DNA of 64,000 bases from the NCBI GenBank assembly GCA_002501655.1, contig DANY01000027.1:30903-94902 (forward strand), in the 5' to 3' direction. The number at the start of each line of letters is the position of its first letter. Position 1 is the stretch's first letter. The notes beneath the pieces were generated by a model that was given only the letters and a program-made list of their open reading frames with translations, was not told the DNA's origin and searched no databases. The stretch is from Methanoculleus sp. UBA303 (GTDB lineage Archaea > Halobacteriota > Methanomicrobia > Methanomicrobiales > Methanoculleaceae). The translations under genes were made by a program, and so were the position numbers. Below, piece by piece: positions 43,888 through 52,514 of the stretch.

Positions 43888-43896
43888 TATAAATAC
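43888..43896 (+). promoter_or_regulatory. TATA box of the long FKBP gene
   Basis: ctataaata, 104-112 bases before the start codon at 44000, so the mRNA carries a leader of about 75-80 bases. Confidence 0.6.
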
Positions 43897-43944
43897 CATT
43901 CCATCCAAATAAATTAGAACAACGAGATGCAGGCATGCGGCGTG

Positions 43945-43965
43945 CCGGTACGGAAGGCGTACCGG
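43945..43965 (+). promoter_or_regulatory. Hairpin in the FKBP leader
   Basis: CCGGTACG (43945-43952) pairs perfectly with CGTACCGG (43958-43965) around the loop gaagg. It lies in the 5' leader, 24 bases before the AAGGAG ribosome binding site. A role in mRNA stability or temperature-sensitive translation is possible but unproven. Confidence 0.5.
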
Positions 43966-43999
43966 AGCCGTAATGGATCTGCTATCCAAGGAGAATGGC

Positions 44000-44716
44000 A
44001 TGGCACTTCAGGAAGGAGATTTTATCAGGCTCAGATACACCGGCCGCGCCGGTGAGAATATCTTCGATACAACAGATGAGGAGAACGCAAAGGAAGAGGG
44101 GATCTACAACCCGCGGGCAGAGTACGGTCCTGTCACCATCCGCCTGGGGAGCCACCACGTCATCATCGGCCTTGAGGACGAGCTCATCGGAAAGGAGGTA
44201 GGTGCCGAGGGAGAGGTCGATGTCCCGCCCGAGAAGGCGTTCGGGGAGCACGATGATGAGGGTATGAAGTCCGTCGCGACCACGCAGTTCCGCGAGAAAC
44301 CGAAGCGGGGAACAAGGATCGAGGTTGAGGGCCGCGAGGGCGTCGTTGTCGATGTCATAGGAAAGCGTGCGGTCGTCGACTTCAACCACCCGCTTGCCGG
44401 GAAGACCCTGAACTACTCCTACGCGATCCTCGAGAAGGTCGAGGACCCGGTAGAGCAGATCCAGGGACTCATCAAGCTCTTCTCGGGCCGGACCGACATC
44501 GGCATCAGCATCGTCGACGGGACGGTCGAACTGGCGCTTCCGCCCGCGATCGCATACGACCGGCGCTGGATGGTCTGGCGGGGCACCCTCGTCCGCGAGA
44601 TCTTTGAATACTACCCCGATATCGCAGACATCGTCATGAAGGAGACGATATCGCGCCCGGTCAAGCCGGAGGATGCGCCCGAGATCCCTGAGATTGAGGA
44701 AGAGCTTGAGGAGTAA
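44000..44716 (+). CDS. FKBP-type peptidyl-prolyl isomerase, long archaeal form
   Basis: 238 residues. The FKBP domain (G-D-F-I-R-L-R-Y-T-G at the start; GLEDELIGKEVGAEGEVDVPPEKAFG as a split) is interrupted by an insert-in-flap chaperone domain, and DFNHPLAGKTLNYSY closes the fold. A further domain of about 90 residues follows, as in M. jannaschii FKBP26, ending in an acidic tail. It is a folding catalyst and chaperone. The ATG at 44000 has AAGGAG six bases upstream; the frame is open to 43973. Confidence 0.92.
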   Translation: MALQEGDFIRLRYTGRAGENIFDTTDEENAKEEGIYNPRAEYGPVTIRLGSHHVIIGLEDELIGKEVGAEGEVDVPPEKAFGEHDDEGMKSVATTQFREKPKRGTRIEVEGREGVVVDVIGKRAVVDFNHPLAGKTLNYSYAILEKVEDPVEQIQGLIKLFSGRTDIGISIVDGTVELALPPAIAYDRRWMVWRGTLVREIFEYYPDIADIVMKETISRPVKPEDAPEIPEIEEELEE

Positions 44717-44740
44717 TCCTCCTCGCTCTCCATTGTTGCC

Positions 44741-44746
44741 TTTTTT
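44741..44746 (+). terminator. T-run terminator after the long FKBP gene
   Basis: Six T residues 25 bases after the stop codon, preceded by a pyrimidine-rich stretch. Confidence 0.45.
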
Positions 44747-44809
44747 GAAGAACGTTTCCCGCCGGCAGTACTCTTCTTTAGGTACCGGGCCGAATGTATT
44801 CTGGAATCA

Positions 44810-46708
44810 ATGGCGACACTACAGGGAATGAGCGGTGTCGATCTCCGGGCGCTGGTGGCGGAGGCTGCCGATCGTCTCCCGCTCTGGGTCGGCAAGATCT
44901 ACCAGTTCGACGCGAAGACCCTCGGTATCAGGTTAAACGGGGAAGATCGGGCAAAATATCTGTTGCTCGTGGAGACGGGACGGCGTGCTCACTTCACCAC
45001 AGAGTTCCCCGTACCGCCGAAGAACCCGCCGAGTTTTGCTATGCTGCTCCGCAAGCACCTCGACGGCGGGAAGGTGCTCGGCATCCGCCAGCCCGGGATC
45101 GAGCGTACTCTCTGCATCGATGTCGGGAAGAGGGATACGACCTACCATCTCATCTTCGAACTCTTCGACGAAGGAAACGCGGTCCTCTGCGACGAAGGGT
45201 ATACGATCATCAAGCCCCTCTGGCATCACCGGTTCAAGACCCGGGAGGTGGTCCCGGGCGCAGTCTACGCCTTCGACGGGACCGACTGCTCGGCTCTCTC
45301 TTCCGTTGAGTTTCAGAAGATGCTCGCCGGGTCCGACCGCGACATCGTCAGGACGCTCGCCGTCGGGTGTATGCTCGGCGGCGCGTATGCCGAAGAGGTC
45401 TGCCGGATAGCGGGCGTCGAGAAGAGCGCCGCCGCCGCCGAGGTGGACGCGGCGGCGGTCCGGGACGCCTTTGACCGCCTGATGACCGATGTCGCGAGGT
45501 GCCGGGAGCCGGTGATAACGCCGTCCGGATGCTGGCCGGTTGTGCTTGCCGGCGAGGAGGTCCGCGAGCGGTTTGCGACGTTCAGTGAGGCCCTGGATGC
45601 GTTCTACCCGAAGGTGACGGGCGAGAAGGAAGAGGCCGCCGCCGAAAAACCCCGCCTCTCCCAGGAGGAGGTGATCCGCCGGCGCCAGGCGGAGGCGATC
45701 AAGGGGTTTGATAAGAAGATTGAGCGGTATGAACGGGTTGTGGAGGTGCTCTACGAGAACTACGCTCCCGTCACCGGGATCATAACGACGCTCGACGAAG
45801 CGAGCAAAAGCCGATCATGGCAGGAGATCGAGCAGATCCTCAAATCGAACGGTGGGAATGCGGCGGCAAAGATGGTCCGTGCGGTCCATCCGGCTGAGGC
45901 GGCGGTGGAGCTCGACCTCGGAGAGGAGCGGGTGAAGGTCTTTGTCCACGAGACGATCGAGCAGAACATCGGCCGCTACTACGACCTGATCAAGAAGTTC
46001 AAGAAGAAGAAGACGGGCGCACGCTCGGCCATGGAGCGGATGATCGCCGAGAAGCCCCGGCGGAGACAGAACCTTGCCCTCCAGAAGAAACGGTGGTATC
46101 ACCGGTTCCGCTGGTTCACCACCACGGACGGCGTCCTCGTCATCGGCGGCCGGGACGCCTCCCAGAACGAGGAACTCGTCAAGAAGTACATGGAGGGGGG
46201 GGATCTCTTCGTCCACGCCGACGTCCACGGGGGGAGCGTCGTCATCGTGAAGGGCACGACCGAACACCTGGATGAAGCCGTTCAGTTCGCCGCATCCTAC
46301 TCCAACGCCTGGAAAGCCGGGCATTTCACGGCGGACGTCTATGCCGCCCGCCCCGACCAGGTGAGCAAGACACCGGAGTCCGGCGAGTACGTGGCCCGGG
46401 GCGCCTTCATTGTCCGTGGAGAGCGGCAGTACTTCAGGAACGTCCCTCTCGGTGTGGCGATCGGCCTCCAGATGGCGCCCGAGGTCGCCGTCATCGGCGG
46501 CCCGCCCGGAGCCGTCACCGGGCGCACGAAAGCACGGGTAGAACTCCGGCCCGGGCAGTATGAGCCCAACGACACCGCAAAGAAGGTTGTCCGGGCACTC
46601 AGGGAGAAACTCTCGGAGGACGAGTGGAAAGGGCTCAAGAACGCCTTAAACACCGAGGCAGTCGCCGCATTCGTCCCCCCGGGAGGCTCTGATATCGTTG
46701 AACCATGA
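44810..46708 (+). CDS. rqcH: NFACT/RqcH-type ribosome quality-control protein
   Basis: 632 residues. The NFACT-N domain opens with M-S-G-V-D-L-R-A-L-V, followed by helix-hairpin-helix and a long coiled-coil pair (about 290-420, rich in E/K/R). The NFACT-R (DUF814) domain has W-Y-H-R-F-R-W-F, GGRDASQNEELVKKYM and DLFVHADVHGGS. In bacteria RqcH adds alanine tails to nascent chains on split 50S subunits, and archaeal homologues are expected to act likewise. It overlaps pelA by 4 bases (ATGA), fitting a joint role in rescuing stalled ribosomes. Confidence 0.95.
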   Translation: MATLQGMSGVDLRALVAEAADRLPLWVGKIYQFDAKTLGIRLNGEDRAKYLLLVETGRRAHFTTEFPVPPKNPPSFAMLLRKHLDGGKVLGIRQPGIERTLCIDVGKRDTTYHLIFELFDEGNAVLCDEGYTIIKPLWHHRFKTREVVPGAVYAFDGTDCSALSSVEFQKMLAGSDRDIVRTLAVGCMLGGAYAEEVCRIAGVEKSAAAAEVDAAAVRDAFDRLMTDVARCREPVITPSGCWPVVLAGEEVRERFATFSEALDAFYPKVTGEKEEAAAEKPRLSQEEVIRRRQAEAIKGFDKKIERYERVVEVLYENYAPVTGIITTLDEASKSRSWQEIEQILKSNGGNAAAKMVRAVHPAEAAVELDLGEERVKVFVHETIEQNIGRYYDLIKKFKKKKTGARSAMERMIAEKPRRRQNLALQKKRWYHRFRWFTTTDGVLVIGGRDASQNEELVKKYMEGGDLFVHADVHGGSVVIVKGTTEHLDEAVQFAASYSNAWKAGHFTADVYAARPDQVSKTPESGEYVARGAFIVRGERQYFRNVPLGVAIGLQMAPEVAVIGGPPGAVTGRTKARVELRPGQYEPNDTAKKVVRALREKLSEDEWKGLKNALNTEAVAAFVPPGGSDIVEP

Positions 46709-47730
46709 AGGCTGAAGTTCGGGAACTGAGGAAACGGTTCGGGGAGATACGCCTCTTTCCGGAGACGCTCGACGACATCTGGCACCTCTCGCACCTGGTT
46801 GGACCAGGAGACCTCGTCTTCGCGACGACCTTCCGGAGCGTGGAGGCGGCAACCGATAAGCTCCGGCCGGAGAAGGTGGAGAAGCGGCCGTTCCGGCTCG
46901 GGATCCGGGTCGAGAAGGTGGAGTTCCACCAGCATACGAACCGCCTCCGCATCGGCGGGGTCATCGAGAGCGGTGTGGATGTCACCGCACATCACACCCT
47001 CAACGTCGAGCCGGGGTTCGAGCTATCGGTCATCAGGGAGTGGCGGCCTGTCGACTGCGAACGGATACAGCGGGCCGTCGATGCCTCCGCATACGGCGTT
47101 GTCCACGTCGTGAGCGTCGAGGAGGGGGAGGCGCAGGTCTACCGCCTGCGTCAGTTCGGCCCGGAGTGGGTGACCACCGTCACGGCCGGGAGCAGCAAGG
47201 GTGCGGAGGCCGGCACCCGCTCGGTGCTCTTCGAGAAGACGCTTGATGTGCTCGCCGCGGTTACGGGGCCTCTCGTCGTCGCGGGCCCGGGGTTCGTGAA
47301 GGACGAGTTTGCGGATTATGCGAGAGCCCACGTGGACGACCTCGCAGGAAGGATGGTCGTCGTCGAGACGCGGCGTATTGGGCGGGGCGCCGTGCAGGAG
47401 GTGATCGGGCAGGGAATCCTCGAGCGGCTGCTCGGCGACCTCCACCTTGCACGGGAAGTCAGGCTGATGGACGAAGTCCTTCTCCGGATCGCGACCGAAG
47501 GGGCCGTCGCCTACGGTATCGGCGAGGTCCGGAAAGCGATTGCCTACGGCGCGGCGGAGACGGTGCTGGTCTCCGACACCCTGCTCCGGGACGAAGAGGC
47601 TACGGCCGTCATCGAGCGGGCCGAGCACGTCAACGCATCGGTCGTGGTGCTGAGCACTGAGTTCGAACCCGGAGAACGCCTGGCGGCCCTCGGGGGCGCT
47701 GCGGCCCTTCTGCGGTATAAGATCGAGTGA
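46705..47730 (+). CDS. pelA: mRNA surveillance protein pelota
   Basis: 341 residues, normal for archaeal Pelota. Together with aEF1A it enters stalled ribosomes without a codon and prepares them for splitting by ABCE1. The N-terminal Sm-like domain begins M-K-A-E-V-R-E-L-R-K-R-F-G and includes D-D-I-W-H-L. The eRF1-like domains 2 and 3 follow (V-V-A-G-P-G-F-V-K-D-E-F and V-L-V-S-D-T-L-L-R). The GGQ loop of release factors is absent, as expected. Coupled to rqcH. Confidence 0.96.
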   Translation: MKAEVRELRKRFGEIRLFPETLDDIWHLSHLVGPGDLVFATTFRSVEAATDKLRPEKVEKRPFRLGIRVEKVEFHQHTNRLRIGGVIESGVDVTAHHTLNVEPGFELSVIREWRPVDCERIQRAVDASAYGVVHVVSVEEGEAQVYRLRQFGPEWVTTVTAGSSKGAEAGTRSVLFEKTLDVLAAVTGPLVVAGPGFVKDEFADYARAHVDDLAGRMVVVETRRIGRGAVQEVIGQGILERLLGDLHLAREVRLMDEVLLRIATEGAVAYGIGEVRKAIAYGAAETVLVSDTLLRDEEATAVIERAEHVNASVVVLSTEFEPGERLAALGGAAALLRYKIE

Positions 47731-47867
47731 TACCCGGGCGCCGGGTGAGGTGCGGACCGTGCTCTCCCGACAGCACTGCCCTCCCGTAAGGCCGCGCGTA
47801 AAGAATTGTCACAAATCCACCGCCGATCCGCAGGAGAATCGATTCCACAGGGCGGGAGGTACCTACC

Positions 47868-47875
47868 TTTATAAG
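47868..47875 (+). promoter_or_regulatory. TATA box of the small membrane protein-ABCE1 unit
   Basis: tttataag about 125 bases before the ATG at 47998. The 267-base gap after pelA and this element suggest a separate promoter for the last two rescue-cluster genes. Confidence 0.55.
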
Positions 47876-47997
47876 CGGAGAAGACCCTATTATGTAGTAA
47901 TTCCGTCGATCCGGAGGGTGGCCGGGAGCTTGTTCTTTACCGGGCCGTCGTCCCCGGGCGACCTCCTTTCCAGGAATGGCGTAACACTGGTGTCACG

Positions 47998-48360
47998 ATG
48001 AGCGATAATGCGGTAGCCGCCGAGGTTGATAAGACACGGCCGCGGACACGTGCCGAGAAACAGGTCGAGCACAGAGGTCGGATAAAACGGACACTTGTAG
48101 CCTGCTTCATGGGCATTCTGGTCGGAGGACTCTCGTTCTACCTCTCCGGCACCCCGGACCCGGTGAGCGGGCTCCAGGCGAACGCCATCATCGGCCTGCT
48201 CCTTCTCGCGGCGGGCGTCGTCTTCCAGAAGTACGTCTTTATGCTCCTTGGGATCGACTACATGGAGCTGACCGGCAAAGACTGGTTCTACCAGAGTTTC
48301 ATGACGTTTGCGCTCTGGTTCATGACCTGGACCATCCTCTTAACCACCACCGTTCTGTGA
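47998..48360 (+). CDS. Small conserved membrane protein, possibly EMC6-like
   Basis: 120 residues with a basic cytoplasmic N terminus (K-T-R-P-R-T-R-A-E-K-Q) and three membrane helices at about 33-51, 62-82 and 95-118. Size and layout recall archaeal EMC6-like proteins, which help insert membrane proteins, but the similarity is only structural by eye. It sits 6 bases before ABCE1, so a link with translation or membrane insertion is plausible. No cysteines or charged residues within the helices point to catalysis. Confidence 0.75.
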   Translation: MSDNAVAAEVDKTRPRTRAEKQVEHRGRIKRTLVACFMGILVGGLSFYLSGTPDPVSGLQANAIIGLLLLAAGVVFQKYVFMLLGIDYMELTGKDWFYQSFMTFALWFMTWTILLTTTVL

Positions 48361-48366
48361 TCTCCC

Positions 48367-50139
48367 ATGCGTATTGCTGTTGTACACCGTGATCGGTGTC
48401 ACCCCGTCAAGTGCGGCACCGAGTGTATCCTCTACTGCCCGCGTGTCCGGACCGGTGACGAGACCGTCGTCATCGGCGAAGACCAGAAAGTCGTCATATC
48501 CGAGGAGCTCTGCGTGGGCTGCGGTATCTGCGTGAAGAAGTGCCCGTTCGAGGCCCTCGATATCGTCAACCTCCCTGAACAACTCGACCAGCCGACCCAT
48601 CGCTACGGCCAGAACGGGTTTGTCCTCTACGGTCTCCCGATCCCCGTCGAGGGGAAGGTCACCGGCGTCCTCGGGCCGAACGGTATCGGCAAGAGCACGT
48701 CGGTGAAGATCCTCTCGGGCACGCTGGTCCCGAACCTGGGGAGGACCGAGGCCGCTGTCTCCTGGAAGGAAGTTCTCGACCTCTACCAGGGGACCGAACT
48801 CTTCGACTACCTCCAGTTGCTCTCGCAGAAGAACATGAAGGTCGCCACAAAGCCGCAGTACATCGACCAGATCCCGAAGGTCTTCTCCGGGTCGGTGCGC
48901 GACCTCCTCGCGACCACCGACGAGCGCGGCAGACTCGACTACTACATCGACCGGCTATCGCTCCGTGCGGTCATCGACCGGCCGATCGCGAACCTCTCCG
49001 GCGGCGAGCTGCAACGGGTGGCGATCGCCGCGTGCCTTGCGCGGGATGCCGACTTCTACTTCCTCGACGAGATCACGCCCTACCTCGACGTTTACCAGCG
49101 GATGGCCGCTGCAGACCTGATCCGGGAACTCGCCCAGGAGCGGCCGGTCGTGATCGTCGAGCATGACCTCGCCATCCTCGATATGCTTGCCGACACCGTG
49201 CATATTGCCTACGGAGAACCGGCGGTCTTCGGTGTCATCACCTACCCGAAGGGCGTCCGGGTGGGGATCAACCAGTACCTGGAAGGCTTCCTCCCGGAAG
49301 AGAATGTCAGGTTCAGGGATTACCCGGTGACGTTTGATATCCGGGCGCATGCCGCTGAGGCGAATCGGGAGGTGCTGCTCGCGTTTCCGGCGATGACAAA
49401 GCAGTTTGCGCAGTTCTCGCTCTCCGTCGGCGGCGGGGAGATCCGGAGCGGCGAAGTCCTCGGGGTCCTTGGGGCGAACGGCATCGGGAAGAGCACGTTC
49501 GCCGGGCTCCTCGCCGGGGTGCTCCCCCCCGACACCGGGTCGATGGACACCCGGGTGCGGATCTCCTACAAGCCGCAGTATCTCAAAGGGGACTCGGCGG
49601 CGAGTGTCGAGGAGGTCCTCCGGCAGACGACGACGAAGTTCAACACGTCGTTCTACCAGCACGAGATCTTAGAGCCCCTCTCTCTTTCGCAGCTCCTCCA
49701 GGCGCCGGTGAACACGCTCTCCGGCGGCGAGCTGCAGCGGGTGGCGATCGCTGTCTGCCTCTCACGCGACGCCGACCTCTACATACTGGATGAACCGAGC
49801 GCGCACCTCGACGTGGAGCAGCGGGTGAAGATATCCCGTATGATCCGGAAGCATGCCGAGGGGCACGCCGCGAGCACGCTCGTGATCGACCACGACATCT
49901 ACCTGATCGATATGATCAGCGACCGGATCCTTGTCTTCGAGGGAGAGCCGGGTCTGCACGGTAAGGCCACAGGACCGTTCGATATGGCGGCGGGCATGAA
50001 CCGGTTCTTAAAAGCGCTCGGGATCACCTTCCGGCGGGACAAGAGCGGGCGGCCGCGGATCAACAAGCCCGGGTCGTTCCTGGACCGGGAGCAGGTCGCG
50101 GCCGGGGAATACTACTACGCGGATATATCGAAGTCCTGA
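48367..50139 (+). CDS. Ribosome recycling ATPase ABCE1 (Rli1)
   Basis: 590 residues. The N-terminal ferredoxin-like domain holds two 4Fe-4S clusters (C11, C16, C20, C24, then C-V-G-C-G-I-C-V-K-K-C-P). Two ABC domains follow: Walker A GPNGIGKSTSVKIL and GANGIGKSTFAGLL, and two copies of the signature NLSGGELQRVAIAACLARDA / TLSGGELQRVAIAVCLSRDA with Walker B motifs FLDEITPYLD and ILDEPSAHLD. It splits ribosomes after pelota or aRF1 action. The C-terminal hinge is normal. It completes the rescue cluster rqcH-pelA-ABCE1. Confidence 0.97.
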   Translation: MRIAVVHRDRCHPVKCGTECILYCPRVRTGDETVVIGEDQKVVISEELCVGCGICVKKCPFEALDIVNLPEQLDQPTHRYGQNGFVLYGLPIPVEGKVTGVLGPNGIGKSTSVKILSGTLVPNLGRTEAAVSWKEVLDLYQGTELFDYLQLLSQKNMKVATKPQYIDQIPKVFSGSVRDLLATTDERGRLDYYIDRLSLRAVIDRPIANLSGGELQRVAIAACLARDADFYFLDEITPYLDVYQRMAAADLIRELAQERPVVIVEHDLAILDMLADTVHIAYGEPAVFGVITYPKGVRVGINQYLEGFLPEENVRFRDYPVTFDIRAHAAEANREVLLAFPAMTKQFAQFSLSVGGGEIRSGEVLGVLGANGIGKSTFAGLLAGVLPPDTGSMDTRVRISYKPQYLKGDSAASVEEVLRQTTTKFNTSFYQHEILEPLSLSQLLQAPVNTLSGGELQRVAIAVCLSRDADLYILDEPSAHLDVEQRVKISRMIRKHAEGHAASTLVIDHDIYLIDMISDRILVFEGEPGLHGKATGPFDMAAGMNRFLKALGITFRRDKSGRPRINKPGSFLDREQVAAGEYYYADISKS

Positions 50140-50162
50140 GCGGCACCGGGAGATAGTTCCCA

Positions 50163-50167
50163 TTTTT
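50163..50167 (+). terminator. T-run terminator after ABCE1
   Basis: Five T residues in catttttct, about 24 bases after the stop codon and just before the convergent propeller gene's stop. Confidence 0.35.
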
Positions 50168-50200
50168 CTGGCGGGCATGCTCCCTCCCCACTCCGCGACC

Positions 50201-51394
50201 TCAGGCCCCGGTCAGCCGGGCGCCCACCCCGCCGATCCATTCCGCAAAGGACGCCCACGCTCCAGAAAGCATCTCTGGTATCCCGGCGGGCTCGCCGGCG
50301 GGGATATCCGGCGTCGGGGTCTCGCTGGAGACGTTGACCGTGACCTCCGGTTCGTATGGCACCTGCACGGGAACGGCTTTCAGGTCGAGGGTAGCCGGCC
50401 CCGTCATCGGCGGGATGTAGCCCACGTTTCCGGGGACAACGAACCAGCACCGCCCGTCGGCATCGATGAAGAGTTTCTTGACAACGTTTGCGCGAATACC
50501 GTCGCCGGAGGTGATATGCAGGGTGAACCCCGACGAGTTCCAGCCGTATATGCCGTTATCGGAGGCGATAAGGAGCGTTCCTTCGGGCGTTGCCGCAATA
50601 TCGTTGATGGCGACCGGGAACGCGCTCAGGTCACCGGCGTCGAGGACCGCCGTGACCCCCCCGTCCGGTGTGTAGTGGAGGACCGCCGTGCGGTTGAAGA
50701 GGTAGACGCCGCCGAACGGATCGACCCGCACCGCGGAGACCCCCCGGACCGGCTCGCCTTCGCGGGTTACCTGCTCGAATCGGACCTCTCCGGTCCTGTT
50801 CTTGAGCACCCGGATGCCGTCGTGCTCGGACCCGATGACGAGCGCATCGCTCGCGGCATCGACCGCCATGCTCACGACGGTGTAGCACCCGAGACCTTCG
50901 GGCCCGAGCGGCTTATACCACGTCCAGGCACCGTCATGGTAGCGGTGGAGGCCCGCCCGCCCGGTGGCAACCCACATATCGTCCCCCCACCGCGCTATGC
51001 AGCCGATGTTGCGGTTCTTGAGGAACTGCTGGTCCTGTATGGCCCGGTATCCTTTCCCATCCCCGATCTGCAGTCCGTTCGGGTAGCCTATCCAGAGGTG
51101 GCCCCTCGCGTCGAGGGCGATCGCGGACACCATGGTATCAAGGGGCGCGAGCAGTCCGTAGGCCGTCTCCCCCGGGTGCCTTGCATTGACCGAGTGCCAG
51201 GTGCCGTTTGCCGTATACATCGAGATGCCGCTGTCGGTCGCAAATATGACGTCCCCGTGCCGACCGTTGATCGCGTCCGTCACCCCGGCGGATGCGATCC
51301 CCGTATCAAAGTCGGGCACATCGATGGAGATAGCCGGGGATGGAGAGATGAGGAGGAAGAGCAGAGCGACGGAGAGGATCAGAGCGCGGTGCAT
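50201..51394 (-). CDS. Secreted beta-propeller protein at the end of the chemotaxis operon
   Basis: 397 residues. The signal peptide is at about 1-22 (LILSVALLFLLISPSPA). Repeated blades have the pattern D-x-x-G-x-x-W-I/V-A/G, for example LDARGHLWIGYPNGL, WGDDMWVATGRAGLHRY, DPFGGVYLFN and IDADGRCWFVV. These are two-component-regulator-propeller (Reg_prop) blades. A Pro/Thr-rich linker near residue 355 leads to a weakly hydrophobic C-terminal helix. Its start overlaps cheD by 16 bases, so it is part of the che operon and may be an extracellular sensor or ligand-binding protein for taxis. Ligand unknown. Confidence 0.8.
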   Translation of the reverse strand: MHRALILSVALLFLLISPSPAISIDVPDFDTGIASAGVTDAINGRHGDVIFATDSGISMYTANGTWHSVNARHPGETAYGLLAPLDTMVSAIALDARGHLWIGYPNGLQIGDGKGYRAIQDQQFLKNRNIGCIARWGDDMWVATGRAGLHRYHDGAWTWYKPLGPEGLGCYTVVSMAVDAASDALVIGSEHDGIRVLKNRTGEVRFEQVTREGEPVRGVSAVRVDPFGGVYLFNRTAVLHYTPDGGVTAVLDAGDLSAFPVAINDIAATPEGTLLIASDNGIYGWNSSGFTLHITSGDGIRANVVKKLFIDADGRCWFVVPGNVGYIPPMTGPATLDLKAVPVQVPYEPEVTVNVSSETPTPDIPAGEPAGIPEMLSGAWASFAEWIGGVGARLTGA

Positions 51395-51870
51395 GTCCCG
51401 TCCGCCCTCTTGATGATGAGGCGGCCCTTCCCCTCCGGCCAGTAGTACACGGACCGCCCAACCTTGCCGCCGGTCTCCTCATGCTCGATCCTGATGCCCA
51501 GTTCGTGGAGCAAGTCTTTCACGGCGGCAGCGTTTCTCTCGCCGATATTCAAGGAGGTCGCCGAGAACTCAAACATGCTCGCACCGCCGACGACGGTTGC
51601 GGTGATCGAGAATTTCGTGCTCCCGAGCCTCTCCATCCCATCGAGGAGGGCGCTCGTGGCGGTGTCCGCAAACTTGCCGGGACGGTCGGTGTTTCCGTGG
51701 CTTTCCGGGAGCATGATGTGGGCAAGCCCCCCAAGAGACCGCCTCTGGTCGTGCAGGATGAGCGCGATGCAGGAACCGAGCCCGATCGTCCCCATCGGGC
51801 ACGTTCCGACCCTGAGTTCACCAAGACCCAGGATAATAGCCGTCTCCTCTCCAAAGAAATTGTTCTCCAT
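51379..51870 (-). CDS. cheD: Chemoreceptor glutamine deamidase CheD
   Basis: 163 residues. It deamidates Gln on methyl-accepting receptors and binds CheC. Catalytic Cys34 lies in TIGLGSCIALILHD and His51 in GGLAHIMLPES; the later G-G-A-S-M-F and N-I-G-E-R-N-A are also conserved in the family. It is placed between cheC and the propeller gene in the minus-strand che operon. Confidence 0.95.
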   Translation of the reverse strand: MENNFFGEETAIILGLGELRVGTCPMGTIGLGSCIALILHDQRRSLGGLAHIMLPESHGNTDRPGKFADTATSALLDGMERLGSTKFSITATVVGGASMFEFSATSLNIGERNAAAVKDLLHELGIRIEHEETGGKVGRSVYYWPEGKGRLIIKRADGTCTAL

Positions 51871-51887
51871 AGTATCCCGGAGATCGG

Positions 51888-52502
51888 TTACGAGAGCGGC
51901 ATCATCAGGCGTTCCAGCATAAGGAATAACTGTTGCATGAGCTCCGGGTTCGGGAGCATGTATATGCTCCCGTAGACGGGCGGCGCCTCGCTCGTGAGCT
52001 CGGTGTTGAAGATCAGGACGTCGTTCACGTCGCCGGCCACCTGCGCGACGATGGACTCAAAGGCCGCATGCTCCATGTCGATAGCCAGCGCCGGGGGGGA
52101 CGGCAGCATGACGATGCCCAGAAGCTCGGCGGTCGCATCGAGGAACGCCGATATCATGATGTTCCCGATCTCGATTGCGGCGCTCCGGTCCATATCGTTG
52201 AGCTCGCGGTCGGAATCGGTGGTGCCGAGCATCTGGTTCGTCAGCTGGATGACGGTCTCCCGGGGCATGCTGACGACGATATACCCTCCGTCCGCGACCT
52301 CTCCCTGGATCTGGAAGACGACCACGGCCGATACCTCGCTACCTATGTAGTTATGCATATCAGCGATATCGATGGCCTGCACTTCCGGCACCGTCATCTC
52401 AATCGGGCTCATCAGCATCTGTGAGAGAGTTGTCGCCGCATGCGCTGCACCGATGTTGCCAAACTCCGCCAGCGCGTCTATCTGAATCGGGTCCAATTCC
52501 AT
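51888..52502 (-). CDS. cheC: CheY-P phosphatase CheC
   Basis: 204 residues. It dephosphorylates CheY-P and partners CheD. Both phosphatase motifs are present: A-L-A-E-F-G-N-I-G-A-A-H near the N terminus and A-I-E-I-G-N-I-M-I-S-A in the second half, each with the E-x-x-N pair. The ATG at 52502 (MELDPIQ) is preferred to the GTG/ATG at 52514, as the family begins there. It follows cheA by 12 bases. Confidence 0.94.
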   Translation of the reverse strand: MELDPIQIDALAEFGNIGAAHAATTLSQMLMSPIEMTVPEVQAIDIADMHNYIGSEVSAVVVFQIQGEVADGGYIVVSMPRETVIQLTNQMLGTTDSDRELNDMDRSAAIEIGNIMISAFLDATAELLGIVMLPSPPALAIDMEHAAFESIVAQVAGDVNDVLIFNTELTSEAPPVYGSIYMLPNPELMQQLFLMLERLMMPLS

Positions 52503-52514
52503 GAAATACCTCAC

